Source: Topomyia yanbarensis (lineage: Eukaryota; Arthropoda; Insecta; Diptera; Culicidae). Taken from it: a stretch of 64,000 bases of DNA. This document shows, in pieces, positions 34,770 through 44,229 of this stretch; positions within the stretch are counted from its first letter, which is position 1, and every line of letters starts with the position of its first letter. The translations under genes and the position numbers were made by a program. The stretch is from assembly GCF_030247195.1 (NCBI RefSeq), contig NC_080672.1:350794413-350858412 (forward strand). Reading direction: 5' to 3'. The notes under the pieces were generated by a model, which did not search any database, was not told where the DNA came from, and worked only from the letters and a program-made list of their open reading frames with translations.

Positions 34770-35007
34770 AGCCATAGTACTCAAGTGAGAGCAAGAATGT
34801 GAAGTTAAAAGATCGGAAAACTAGAAGTAGCAGGGTCATTGGAGCAGGCTTAATATCGTACGGACTTAATTTTTGTCTTCTGCTAATGAGAGTCGAGCTT
34901 AGGCAGCATAACCACGAATCACCCGAGTTAACTAGCATGTGTCCTGGTATAGACAGACAAGTCCATCTTTACCGTGACATCCTCGCTCTCACTTGAGTAC
35001 TATGGCT
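34770..35007. mobile_element. MITE with AGCCATAGTACTCAAGTGAG ends
   Basis: AGCCATAGTACTCAAGTGAG (34,770-34,789) is mirrored by CTCACTTGAGTACTATGGCT near 35,006, giving ~26-bp inverted ends and a 238-bp element. TAA lies next to both ends, compatible with a TWA target. The interior is GC-richer than the surrounding A-rich tract. Confidence 0.6.
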
Positions 35008-35059
35008 CTAATTTTCATCACTTGCCGTACCCGGTAATCTCTAGCTGTCGGTAAAAATG

Positions 35060-36130
35060 TGACTAACATAGTCGAAGTAAAAAAGGAAAGAAAAATTAGA
35101 ATTAAAATTAATAAAACTAACAAATTGAATGAAAGGAATAAAAGGAATGACAACAAAATAAATCAAACGAATAAAATGAAACAAAATAAACAAACAAAAC
35201 TGAATAAAACGAGTGAGTTGAAAAATTAAAGTTAATAAATAATAAAATAAACAATATTTATTGAATGAATATAATAAATATAAAAGATAAATGCAATAAT
35301 TAAAATGAAAATAAATAAAGTAAACAAAATAAACGAAATAAAATTAAACTAAATAAAATAAAAAATTTGGAAAAAAATATTAAAATCAACAAAATAAAAT
35401 AAATAGAATTGGTAAAATGAATATAGAGATAGAAAAATTTGAGTAGGGGTGGGCGTAGCGTAGTTGGTAAATCGATTGGCTTGTACGCGGCGCACCTGGG
35501 TTCGAGTCCCGACCCCGCACATAGGGTTAGAAATTTTCCATAAGAGATTTTTCTAACCCGAAGAAGCGAATGACCTTAAGGTTAAAACCTCTACAATCGA
35601 AATAAAAAAAAATTGAGCATAAAATGAATTCAATGATTGAAATAAAAAATGAGACAACAGTTATAAAATTAATAGAAAAAAATAATTTGTGTCGAATTAA
35701 TAATTTGGATGAAATTAATAAAATAAATGACAGAAAAGGAATAGTCAGATTATTAAAATGAAAATCACTGAATAAAATGCATGAACGGGAAAAGTGAATA
35801 AAATGCATAAAATGAAAATAGTAAATAAAATAAGTTGAATGACCGATAAGAATGAAATTCACGAAATGAATAAACAAATCAGAATGAATCGAAAAAATGA
35901 AGCGAATAAAATAGATAAATTCAAATGAATAAAATGGATAAAAAGAATGTTGAATAAATTAAATGATCATATATTTTAAATTTGATGTATTTTCAAATAA
36001 ACAAAATAAGCAAAGCTAATATAATCCACGAAATGTAATAACTGGAAAAATTAGAATATAGAATGTAATTGAAGAAAATGATTTAAATAAAGTGAAAGAA
36101 TAAAACGAATTGTACGAAGTTGAGAAACAT
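35060..36130. repeat. degenerate AATAAAATGAA low-complexity tract, ~1 kb
   Basis: Nearly the whole stretch consists of variants of AATAAAATGAAT, AATGAATAAA and ACAAAATAAAC, strongly A-rich on the plus strand. It contains the tRNA-SINE at 35,446-35,612. The minus-strand frame at 35,527-35,877 is a by-product of the low-complexity composition. A shorter tract of the same kind precedes the second SINE at 43,196-43,340. Confidence 0.7.
35446..35612 (+). mobile_element. tRNA-derived SINE
   Basis: The 5' part is tRNA-like: box A TAGCGTAGTTGG (35,456-35,467) and box B GGTTCGAGTCC (35,499-35,509) match the RNA polymerase III internal promoter consensus at normal spacing. It is followed not by a 3' trailer but by a tail region with a stem GGGTTAGAAA/TTTCTAACCC (35,524-35,560) and an A-rich end. 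That combination indicates a SINE, transcribed by Pol III and mobilised by LINE enzymes. A worn second copy is at 43,343-43,490. Confidence 0.8.
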
Positions 36131-36567
36131 TGTTAGAAATAGTTCCAAAATATTTGGTAAAATCCTTATGTTTATAGAATGGATAAATAATTATAAAAAG
36201 CATTTTCTAGTGTTTCCTTTCTTTTCCGTTTTCACGTTTTAATTTTCGTTCTTCATTCCTTGACGGCGTTGTTTAAGATTAACTAGTGCTTTTACTTTAT
36301 TGATATACCTTAATTTGTTATCAGAAAATGGGAACGTTTAATTTGTTTTGGAATTCGTAGATGTCTGTGTAGTATTTTAACGCGTAATTGTAAACAGTAA
36401 ACTGAGATTAGGTCACATGTGCTCTCAAGCGCCTTTAATAAAGAGCGACAGAGAGAAAATGCTATTCGTGTATGAGACAGAAAAATATTTCAAAGTATTC
36501 ATTGACATTGAAAATGTCTCTTGACTGTCGAACTTATTTGTAAAGGGTATTTTTCGGCTTATCGGTC
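36131..36567. other. unassigned sequence
   Basis: No recognisable feature; AT-rich with no open frame of interest. Confidence 0.4.
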
Positions 36568-36635
36568 GTGAATTAGACAACGAAAACAACTGTATGATGT
36601 AAAAACAATATAGTTGTTTTCGCTGTCTAATTCAC
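36568..36635. repeat. 27-bp stem hairpin (GTGAATTAGACAACGAAAAC)
   Basis: Two 27-bp arms with two mismatches are separated by a ~14-nt spacer. It is one of three compact near-perfect hairpins of similar size in the window (others at 4,852 and 39,953). Confidence 0.6.
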
Positions 36636-36704
36636 CATTGGCATTGAACTAAAAAAGGGAGTGTGCAGTGTCTATGCTATGTTGGCGATTATTTTATTGT
36701 AGAT

Positions 36705-39700
36705 CCCGGGTCCCGTGGTGGTGGAGGACCGCTATGTGGGAAGCTGAGCTGCAAGCAACCGGGCGGGTCATAGGTGGTGTATAATGCTTAGTCGCGCTAG
36801 CAACTAGTTGTGATTCGCGACCCGAACCATGTAGCGGGGGCTGACTGCTGGTGTGGTAGGACGAGGTAGTGGGCCCTACACGTTCTAGGCCTAAATACCA
36901 CATGCCCTAAAGCAGCCCTGACAAGGCGAGCCAGCGCCGCCTTTAAATAAGCGCTTAGCCCAAATCTCTCTCTTCGCGTGATCCTTCAGTGTTACTGCAA
37001 GCTTGGCGCAAGCCTAACTAAACGCTCATAAAAATAGCATGCTCAGAAAGTTTAACCAAAAATTTCGGATGGACAAAATTGGCACAGACGTACGCAACGG
37101 AAACGGACAAGAGGCAGGAAACTTGGGACATGCAGGTCGCTTAACTTTATCGGGAGGTCTCGCATACTTGCCGATATAGTGAAAGACCGCAAGTTCGACA
37201 TTGTGGCGTTGCAGGAGGTGTGTTGGAACGGGTCTACGGTGCGGGTCTTTCGCGGGAACCACACCATCTACCAGAGCTGCAGCAATACACACGAGCTGGG
37301 AACAGCTTTTATGATGGTGGGGGAGATGCAAAAGCGTGTGACCGGATGGTGGCCGGTCAGTGACATAATGTGCAGGTTGAGGATCAAGGGCCAGTTCTTC
37401 AACATCAGCAAAATTAACGTGCATAGTCCCCACCTCGGAAGTAGCGATGACGACAAGGACGAACTCTACGCGCAGCTGGAGCACGAATACGATCGCTGCC
37501 CAAAACATGATGTCAAGATCGTCATTGGCGAGCTTAATGCTAAGGTTGGCCAGGAAGTGGAATACAGACCGGTAATTGGAAGGTTCAGCGCCCACCAGCA
37601 GACGAACGAGAACGGCCTAAGACTAATCGATTTCGCCACCTCCAAGAACATGGCCATAAGGAGCACCTTCTTCCAGCACCGATACACCTAGAGATCACCA
37701 CAAGAAACAGAGACGCAAATTGATCATGTTCTGTTTGATGGACGGCACTTCTCGGACATTATCGATGTAAGGACCTATCGGGGCGCTAACATCGACTCGG
37801 ACCACTATCTGGTGATGATTAAACTGCGTCCAAAACTATCCGTAGTGAACAGTGTAAAATACCGGCGCCCGCCGCAGTATAAGCTGGACTGACTGAGGGA
37901 AACCAACGTCGGAAGGAGGAGCCACCGGAAGAGGAGCTCATCGATGCTCCCTTTGAGGACTGCTGGACCGGGACTAAAGCAGCCATAAGCAGCACTGCGG
38001 AGAGCGTCCTGGGATACGTACAGAGGAGTCGACGGAACGATTGGTTCGATGGCGACTGCCAAGAGATATTGGACGAAAAAAATGCAGCACGCACAGCGAT
38101 GTTGCTTCAATCCACTCATCAGAACGTGGAGTCATATCGACGGAAGCGAAAACAGCAGACTCGTCTTTTTCAGGACAAAAAGCGCCGCCTGGAAGAGTCT
38201 GAGAGAGAGGAGATGGAGCTGCTGTATCGCTCTCAGGAAACGCGGGCGTTCTTCAAGAAGCTGAATGACCCTCGCAACGGTTTTGTGCCGCGGGCCGAAA
38301 TGTGTAGAGACAAGGAAAGTGGCATCTTGACGGACGAACGTGAGATGGTCGAAAGGTGGAGGCAGTGCTACAATGAACATCTGAATGGTGCGCAGGCGGA
38401 CAATCGGGCGTTCGAGGAGGACGATTATGTCAGTGTCGCAGCCGATAGGGATGTACCGGCGCCCACTATGAATGAGGTTAACGAGGCTATTCAACAGCTC
38501 AAGAACAACAAGGCAGCTGGTAAAGATGGTCTAGGAGCGGAACTCTTCAAGGTGGGTCCAGAGAAACTGACGGAATGCATGCATCGAATAATCGAAAGAA
38601 TCTGGGACAGCTACCGAAGGAGTGGAAGGAAGGGATCATCACCCCGATATACAAGAAAGGCGGACTGTGAAAACTACAGAGCGATCACAGTGACAAATGC
38701 CGCCTTCAAAGTGCTATCCCAGATTCTGTTCCGGTGCCTATCACCGACGTAAATGGATTTGTCGCGAGTTATCAGGCCGGTTTCATCAACGGCAGATCAA
38801 CAAACGACCAAATCTGTACTATACGGCAAATCCTCCAAAAATGCCGTGAATACCAGGTCCCGACACATCACCTGTTCATCGACTTTAAAGCCGCATATGA
38901 CACGGTGGACCGTGTAGAGCTATGGAAAATGATGGACGAGAACGGCTTCCCTGGGAAGCTGACAAGACTGATTAAGGCTACGATGGATGGTGTAAGGTGT
39001 TGTGTCAAAATTTCGGGCGATCTCTCGAGTCCGTTTGAAACACGCAAAGGACTAAGACAAGGCGATGGGTTGTCCTGCCTGATGTTCAATATCGCGCTGG
39101 AAGGTGTAATGCAAAGAGCGGGGTTCAACATGCGGGGCACGATTTTCACGAGGTCCGGACAGTTCGTGTGCTTCGTTGACGACGTGGACATAATCGGTAG
39201 AAACAAGGAGACGGTAGCAGATCTGTATACCCGAATGAAGCGCAAAGCAGCACCAGTAGGACTGAAGATAAATGAATCTAACACGAAGTACATGCTGGCT
39301 GGTGGAACCGATCGCGATAGGGAACACTTGGGCAGTAGTATTACGATCGACGATGACGACAATAAAACCAGCCGGGAGATCAGAAGGCGTATTATCTCTG
39401 GAAGTCGTGCTTACTATGGGCTCCACACAACTTTGAGATCCAGGAAGCTTCACCACCGCACGAAATGTGCCATGTAGAACACACTGATTAGACCGGTGGT
39501 TCTCTACGGGCACGAAACGAGGACAATCCTCGAAGAGGATCTGCAAGCACTCCAAGTCTTCGAAAGAAGGGTGCTGAGAACGATCTTCGGTGGTGTGCCG
39601 GAGGATGGCGTGTGGAGGAGAGGGATGAACCACGAACTTGCGCGACTCTATGGTGAGCCAAGTATCCGGAAAGTAGTTCAACCTGGAAGGGTACGGTGGG

Positions 39701-39944
39701 CGGGGCATGTTGTGAGAATGCCGGACAACAACCCTACCAAGTTGGTTTTCACCTCCAACCTGGCAGGTACCAGACGAAGAGGAGCGCAGCGTTCCCGGTT
39801 GCTGGACTAAGTGGAGCAGAACTTGGCAAGTATCGGGCATCTGAGAGGTTGGAGACAAGCAACAACTGACCGAGTGACGTGGCGGAATATCGTGGAACAG
39901 ATTAAATCATGATAATATGATGTATAATCAGGAAATATAATATG
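36705..39944 (+). mobile_element. RTE-like non-LTR retrotransposon, full length (3.24 kb), dead
   Basis: TTATTGTAGAT occurs at 36,694-36,704 and 39,945-39,955, an 11-bp target duplication that fixes both ends. Length, a single endonuclease-RT reading frame, no RNase H and a 3' UTR of only about 32 bp fit the RTE clade. The 5' leader (36,705 to about 37,060) is GC-rich (CCCGGGTCCCGTGGTGGTGG). Multiple frameshifts and in-frame stops inactivate the element. Confidence 0.75.
37060..39912 (+). pseudogene. RTE-like endonuclease-reverse transcriptase, broken
   Basis: The endonuclease begins near 37,110 (frameshifted) and is clear from KDRKFDIVALQEVCW (37,182 on). Its GDFNAKVG motif reads GELNAKVG, and SDHYLVM is the catalytic His region at about 37,797. 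A TAG interrupts it at 37,689. The linker and N-terminal RT (38,069-38,752) include EVNEAIQQLKNNKAAGKDG. The RT core (38,734-39,477) has QAGFINGRSTNDQI, IDFKAAYDTVDR (motif A), GLRQGDGLSCLMFNIALE (motif B) and CFVDDVDIIGR, where the usual ADD is VDD. The C-terminus carries TLIRPVVLYGHETRT and RVRWAGHVVRMPDNNP. Further in-frame stops are TAG 39,475-39,477 and TAA 39,808-39,810; the natural end is TGA at 39,910-39,912. Confidence 0.8.
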
Positions 39945-39952
39945 TTATTGTA

Positions 39953-40001
39953 GATAGCACAAAATCCGTGCATTCAGTCGATGCACGGATTTTGTGCTAT
40001 C
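39953..40001. repeat. perfect 21-bp stem hairpin with 7-nt loop
   Basis: GATAGCACAAAATCCGTGCAT and its exact inverse flank the loop TCAGTCG. The first three bases belong to the 3' copy of the RTE target duplication, so the hairpin was already at the locus when the retroelement inserted next to it. Its role is unknown; a compact foldback element or small-RNA hairpin are possible. Confidence 0.65.
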
Positions 40002-40089
40002 CGATGCATGCATTCCGGTTATCCTTATAGCTGGCGAATTGTTTCGTTCGGAATTTTCGTTCCGAAGATAGGTATTAACGAGTCCTATA

Positions 40090-42850
40090 CAGATCAAGCC
40101 TATACAAAAGACTACTAATTATTGCCATTGAAACTTCAATTAAAGCGTTCTTAGCATAGAGTAAATATGGACAGCTGGAACCTCCGCTATTAGTTAGAAG
40201 AAACATTATACTTGCATCCCACGTCGGGAGTTGGGGGGGGGGGTCTTTGGGAGACTTTTTTTTGCGGGATCTATCATCATATGATATCACAAAACAGGTG
40301 TTTTTAGGCTTCAAATGACATATATTTATTAGGGTGTCCCAAAATGACATCATGTTAAAAAAGTCATCGGGCTCACTTCTTAAATGAAAGATTAGGGTAT
40401 TAGGACCACTTTCTTCTTCGGAGTGAATCTGATAAAACGCTTCCTACTACTGGCGAATTTTGCTTTTTTGAAAAATGGGCCTATTTTTGATAAAATTTCA
40501 AATTTATGCCTGTTGAAGTGGTCCCGAACTGTCATAGATTTTTTCAGAATTTTTATATTTTTCTGGAGATCCAAATGGAGAAGTTTGGTTAGTTAGTTTG
40601 TACAAATCTTGAATTATAAGATCGGCAGAGCCATTAAAACTTAGTAAAAAGTGAAATTTTTTATGTTTTTCAGTATTTTTTCTTCAAAACTGGGTATCTA
40701 CAAAATTTTAAAAGTAAAGAAAACACTTTATATAGTTGAGCTGAATACAGGGGCGTAATTTTGCTGAAGAAAGTGTATAGCTACGGCTAATGTGGTACGA
40801 GTTATTTAAATTTTTGTTAGATAACCTTTGACATTTTTAGCAATTCATCAAAAATAATGCTGTTCCAAAAAATAAATCAGCTCAAATGTGCTTTGACCAC
40901 AAATTATTTTTCGGAAAATAGAAGGAAAATGATGAAAAATGACGTTTTCTGTACGTCTTTAGTATGCCAGGACGAGGTTTAATGAGCATCTGATGATTTT
41001 TTTTGTAACTTAAATTATAAAAATAATGATAACTTTGCTAATGACGTCAAGTCTCTAATTATTTTTTGAAGAGTTTATTCTACATAATTACTTCTAGGAG
41101 GCATCTTCAACAAAATAATTGTGTCAGAAGATGCGCTGTATTCTGTTGTAAAACGTTTTCGAGGATATTTGCCCCAAATTCGACTATTTCGGAATAATGT
41201 GATCTGTGACAATAAATATCAGTTTTTCAACACTCACCTCACTCTTCTGCATTTTTCTCCACTTAAAAGTTCCTAACATGGAAATAATATACAAAATGTG
41301 AATACGCCAATCAATTCAGCCTTCAAATATACGCCATAACTTGCCACTAACTCGACATATTTGTTTAATTTTAGTGATTTTCAAACCCGCTAGGTTGCTA
41401 TTAGTATACAATTTTTTTTTAAATATCGCCTATGCTCATAAAAACCGATTCTAATGTGCTAGAGACAAACGAAAAACGCCATTTTTCATTATTTTCCTTC
41501 TATTTTCCGAAAAATATTATGCGGACTAAGCATACCTCAGTTGTTTTATTTTCTGGAACAGAGTTATTTTTTATGAATATCATAAAATGTCAAAAGGTTA
41601 TATAACAAAAACTTAAATAACTCATACCCCATTGGCCGTAGCTATACACTTTCTTCAGCAAAATTACGTCCATGTATTTGACTCAACTATATAAAGTGTT
41701 TTCTTTACTTTTAAAATTTTGTAGATACCCAGTTTTGAAGAAAAACTACTGAAAAACAACAAAAAATTCACTTTTTACTAAGTTTTAATGGCTCTGCCGC
41801 TCTTATAATTCAAAATTTGTACAAACTAACTAACCAAACTTCTCCATTTGGATCTCCAGAAAAATAAAAAAATGCTGAAAAAATCTATGACAGTTCGGGA
41901 CCACTTCAACAGGCATAAATTTGAAATTTTATCAAAAATCGGCCCATTTTTCAAAAAATCAAAATTCGCCACTAGTAGGAAGCGTTTTATCAGATTCACT
42001 CCGAAGAAGAAAGTGGTCCTAATACCCTAACCTTTCATTTAAGAAGTGAGCCCGATGACTTTTTTAACATGATGTCATTTTGGGACACCCTAATATTTAT
42101 TCAAAATTCAACAGAGATACGAGGAGCTTGAAAAACAAAACACAAGTGGAATGCATATTTTCAAAACTTTTATCTTCAAACATCCATATTACCCAGTTAG
42201 GTTACATATTTTTCTGAGATTCACAATGATTTCCTTAATTCTAATGTAAATAATCACACAGTATAAAAGTAAATTAAATTGAAGTTGATGTAGTTTTCGA
42301 TTTTTTAGTCACATACCTTCCCATAGTGCAACGTTTCGAAGGGGAAGGCAGAGTTTGCAATAATTAGTTATAGTTTTCTTATAACACAAACATTTTGCAA
42401 ATTTTCGCAGGACTGCAAATATTTTCTTTGCCAAGTAGCTTGTAATATTGTAATTGTTTCCATTAGTGATTCTGTTGTATTTTAGAAAGCAAAAACTATT
42501 TTTAAAGAAACGACAGACAAAAAATTGTTTTGTTTTCTAAAACCTTCACAGTTATATCACACATATTCAGTTAACTTGGACTTGTTTCAAATTAGTAGAA
42601 CATCTTATGGCACAACTTAGAAATGTATAGAAAAAATAGCAAGATAGATATAATTCGCAACACGAACACAAGCACGAAGAGAGAGTGAAGAAGGAAAAGG
42701 CGTATAAGGAATGGTAACTGATTTTTATTCCTCACTTTCTTAATATAAATAATGCAACTGGTAAGTGTATCCTAAATCTTGCAAAAGATGTCAAATTTCC
42801 ACTAGAATTTTGGGATTGGAATTGTTAATTCATTATTGAGAAAATTCACA
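40090..42850 (-). repeat. repeat R, copy 2 (inverted), split by a hAT-type palindrome
   Basis: On the minus strand it follows the order of copy 1 (23,830-25,790), including CGAAACGTTGCACTATGGG (inverse at 42,321-42,339) and AAGAACGCTTTAATTGAA (inverse near 40,135-40,152). About 25 bp spanning the CTGAAGA stem of copy 1 is deleted here. Removing the 1,763-bp insertion at 40,330-42,092 leaves about 1.0 kb, the same as copy 1 without its inserts. There is no ORF. Confidence 0.65.
40330..42092. mobile_element. giant palindromic hAT-type element, ~680-bp inverted arms
   Basis: The ends read TAGGGTGTCCCAAAATGACA and its inverse, flanked by the 8-bp direct repeat ATATTTAT (40,322-40,329 and 42,093-42,100). 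The empty site is visible in repeat R copy 1 (TTGAATGAAAAATATATTC region). Inverted similarity continues for about 680 bp from each end; only about 41,010-41,410 is unpaired. TAGGG-type ends with 8-bp duplications fit hAT. Matching frames at 40,392-40,574 (minus) and 41,848-42,030 (plus) are the same arm sequence read twice, not genes. Confidence 0.75.
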
Positions 42851-42994
42851 AAATGTTTTCGGAATCGCAATCACCTTGAATCTCGTTGATGTGTTTCCTC
42901 ATACCTCGATATTCAAAATCGGTTGAGTTTTATTACTAAAACACCTGGAAAGCAATGCTCTTTATATAGCGGTTTCCTTTTTTAATTATTGAAA

Positions 42995-43168
42995 AATGGC
43001 CATTCTGGAAAACGAAAAAAGCAGTTTTTTTTTGCACAATGTTCGAAACATCCTAATGAAAATCAATCAGTAATACTCTACTAATGCCCCGAATACATTT
43101 ATTCATTTTCATGAAGATTTTTCCAATGGTGTGAGAAAAACTGCATTTTTCGTTTTTCAAGATGGCCG
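42995..43168. repeat. foldback with ~45-bp imperfect arms
   Basis: ATGGCCATTCTGGAAAACG with AAAAGCAGTTTTT is mirrored by AAAAACTGCATTTTTCG with CAAGATGGCC. The arms are imperfect and the outer boundaries are unclear. Confidence 0.45.
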
Positions 43169-43342
43169 CTTATTGAGGCGTTCTCAGTTAAATCTTAAAA
43201 AATAGAAAATGTAAACCAAACGTGTCAATAATAAATCGAACAATAGAAACGAAGGAAAAAGCGAAAAAGAATAAGCAAAGAATGTTATGAAAAAATAAAT
43301 ATAACTAAAAACATCAATGAAATGAGAATAATAAAAATATTT

Positions 43343-43490
43343 AGGAGAGGGCATAAAGTAGTTGGAGATTGCAGTTCACTTGGGCTATATTCCAACTGTG
43401 CATATAGGGCTAGATATTTTTTTAAAGAGATTTTTCTAACTTAAGAAAGAGGCGAACTATCCTAAGTTTAAAACCTCTCTGACTAATTCA
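43343..43490 (+). mobile_element. tRNA-derived SINE, worn copy
   Basis: GGGCATAAAGTAGTTGGAGATTG corresponds to the box A region of the SINE at 35,446 with several changes; box B is decayed. The tail (ATAGGGCTAGATATTTTTTT, AGAGATTTTTCTAACTTAAG, AAAACCTCTCTGA) is clearly the same family. It too is preceded by an A-rich degenerate tract. Confidence 0.6.
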
Positions 43491-43598
43491 ATTATACAGA
43501 TAAGATTAGCTTTACTATGCAATACTCCCACGGCCGGTTATTTGGAGTTTAAATTGCCTTTGTTTAGAAAACATAGGATATTCTCGGTAGCCGGAATT

Positions 43599-44226
43599 TT
43601 AGGGGGAGGGAAGGGTTCCAGCGTGAAAAAAAAATTATGAGCGATTTTTTAGAAATTTAGGTGAAGCGAATTGATCAAAATATTTGTGTATTATAATGTA
43701 TCATATCAATAACATTCTGTTAATTTTCCATGAAAAAAATCGACAAGCGACTCGGTGGCGAAGCCTTTTGCCATTCAAAAACTACTCAACCAATTTGTTT
43801 CAAACTTTGCATACACATTATATGTAAAAAATACCTTATCCCTACGTTGAGTGTTTGGGATAATTTTTCAATTAAGGGTTTTTTACTCATTTGAAATAAA
43901 AATTGCAATTTTTTACGAAGAATTCCGCCTTTTTATGAATACAAATCCCCTAATTGAAAATTTTTCTCGAAAATTCAACGGTATTTTTTACAATATGCAA
44001 AGTTTGAAATAAATCGGTTAAGGATTTTTTCAATAGCAGCTCACACCGCAAATTGTGTTTTTTCCAGAGACGTTCCACAAAAAGCTTCATCACCGAGTCG
44101 CATGTAGATATTTTTGCATGAAAAAATTACAGAATATGCTTGAAATACTACATTATAATGTATAAAAGTTTTGATCAATTCGCTTCACCAAAATTTCTGA
44201 AAAAAGTTTTTACTTATCCTTCCTTA
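43599..44226. mobile_element. foldback family F, palindromic copy
   Basis: The left arm (GGTGAAGCGAATTGATCAAAA at 43,659-43,679) and the right arm (TTTTGATCAATTCGCTTCACC at 44,169-44,189) are inverted, with similarity continuing toward a centre near 43,925 and outward to TTAGGGGGAGGG at 43,599. It provides the unoccupied reference for two insertions in the related copy at 28.2-29.7 kb. No coding region is present. Confidence 0.6.
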
Positions 44227-44229
44227 AAA

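Noticed and set aside
35446..35520. A functional tRNA gene
   Set aside because: Boxes A and B are good, but the acceptor stem is poor and a SINE tail follows; a worn second copy exists at 43.3 kb. It is a tRNA-derived SINE.
10417..39810. Stop-codon recoding, because several retroelement frames have a single in-frame TAG
   Set aside because: Stops at 10,417, 37,689, 39,475 and the TAA at 39,808 lie in elements that also have frameshifts and deletions. Ordinary decay explains them.
40392..42030. Two nearly identical 60-codon ORFs (MDLQKN...) on opposite strands
   Set aside because: They are the two arms of the hAT-type palindrome; the frame is repeated because the DNA is, and no transposase similarity is visible.
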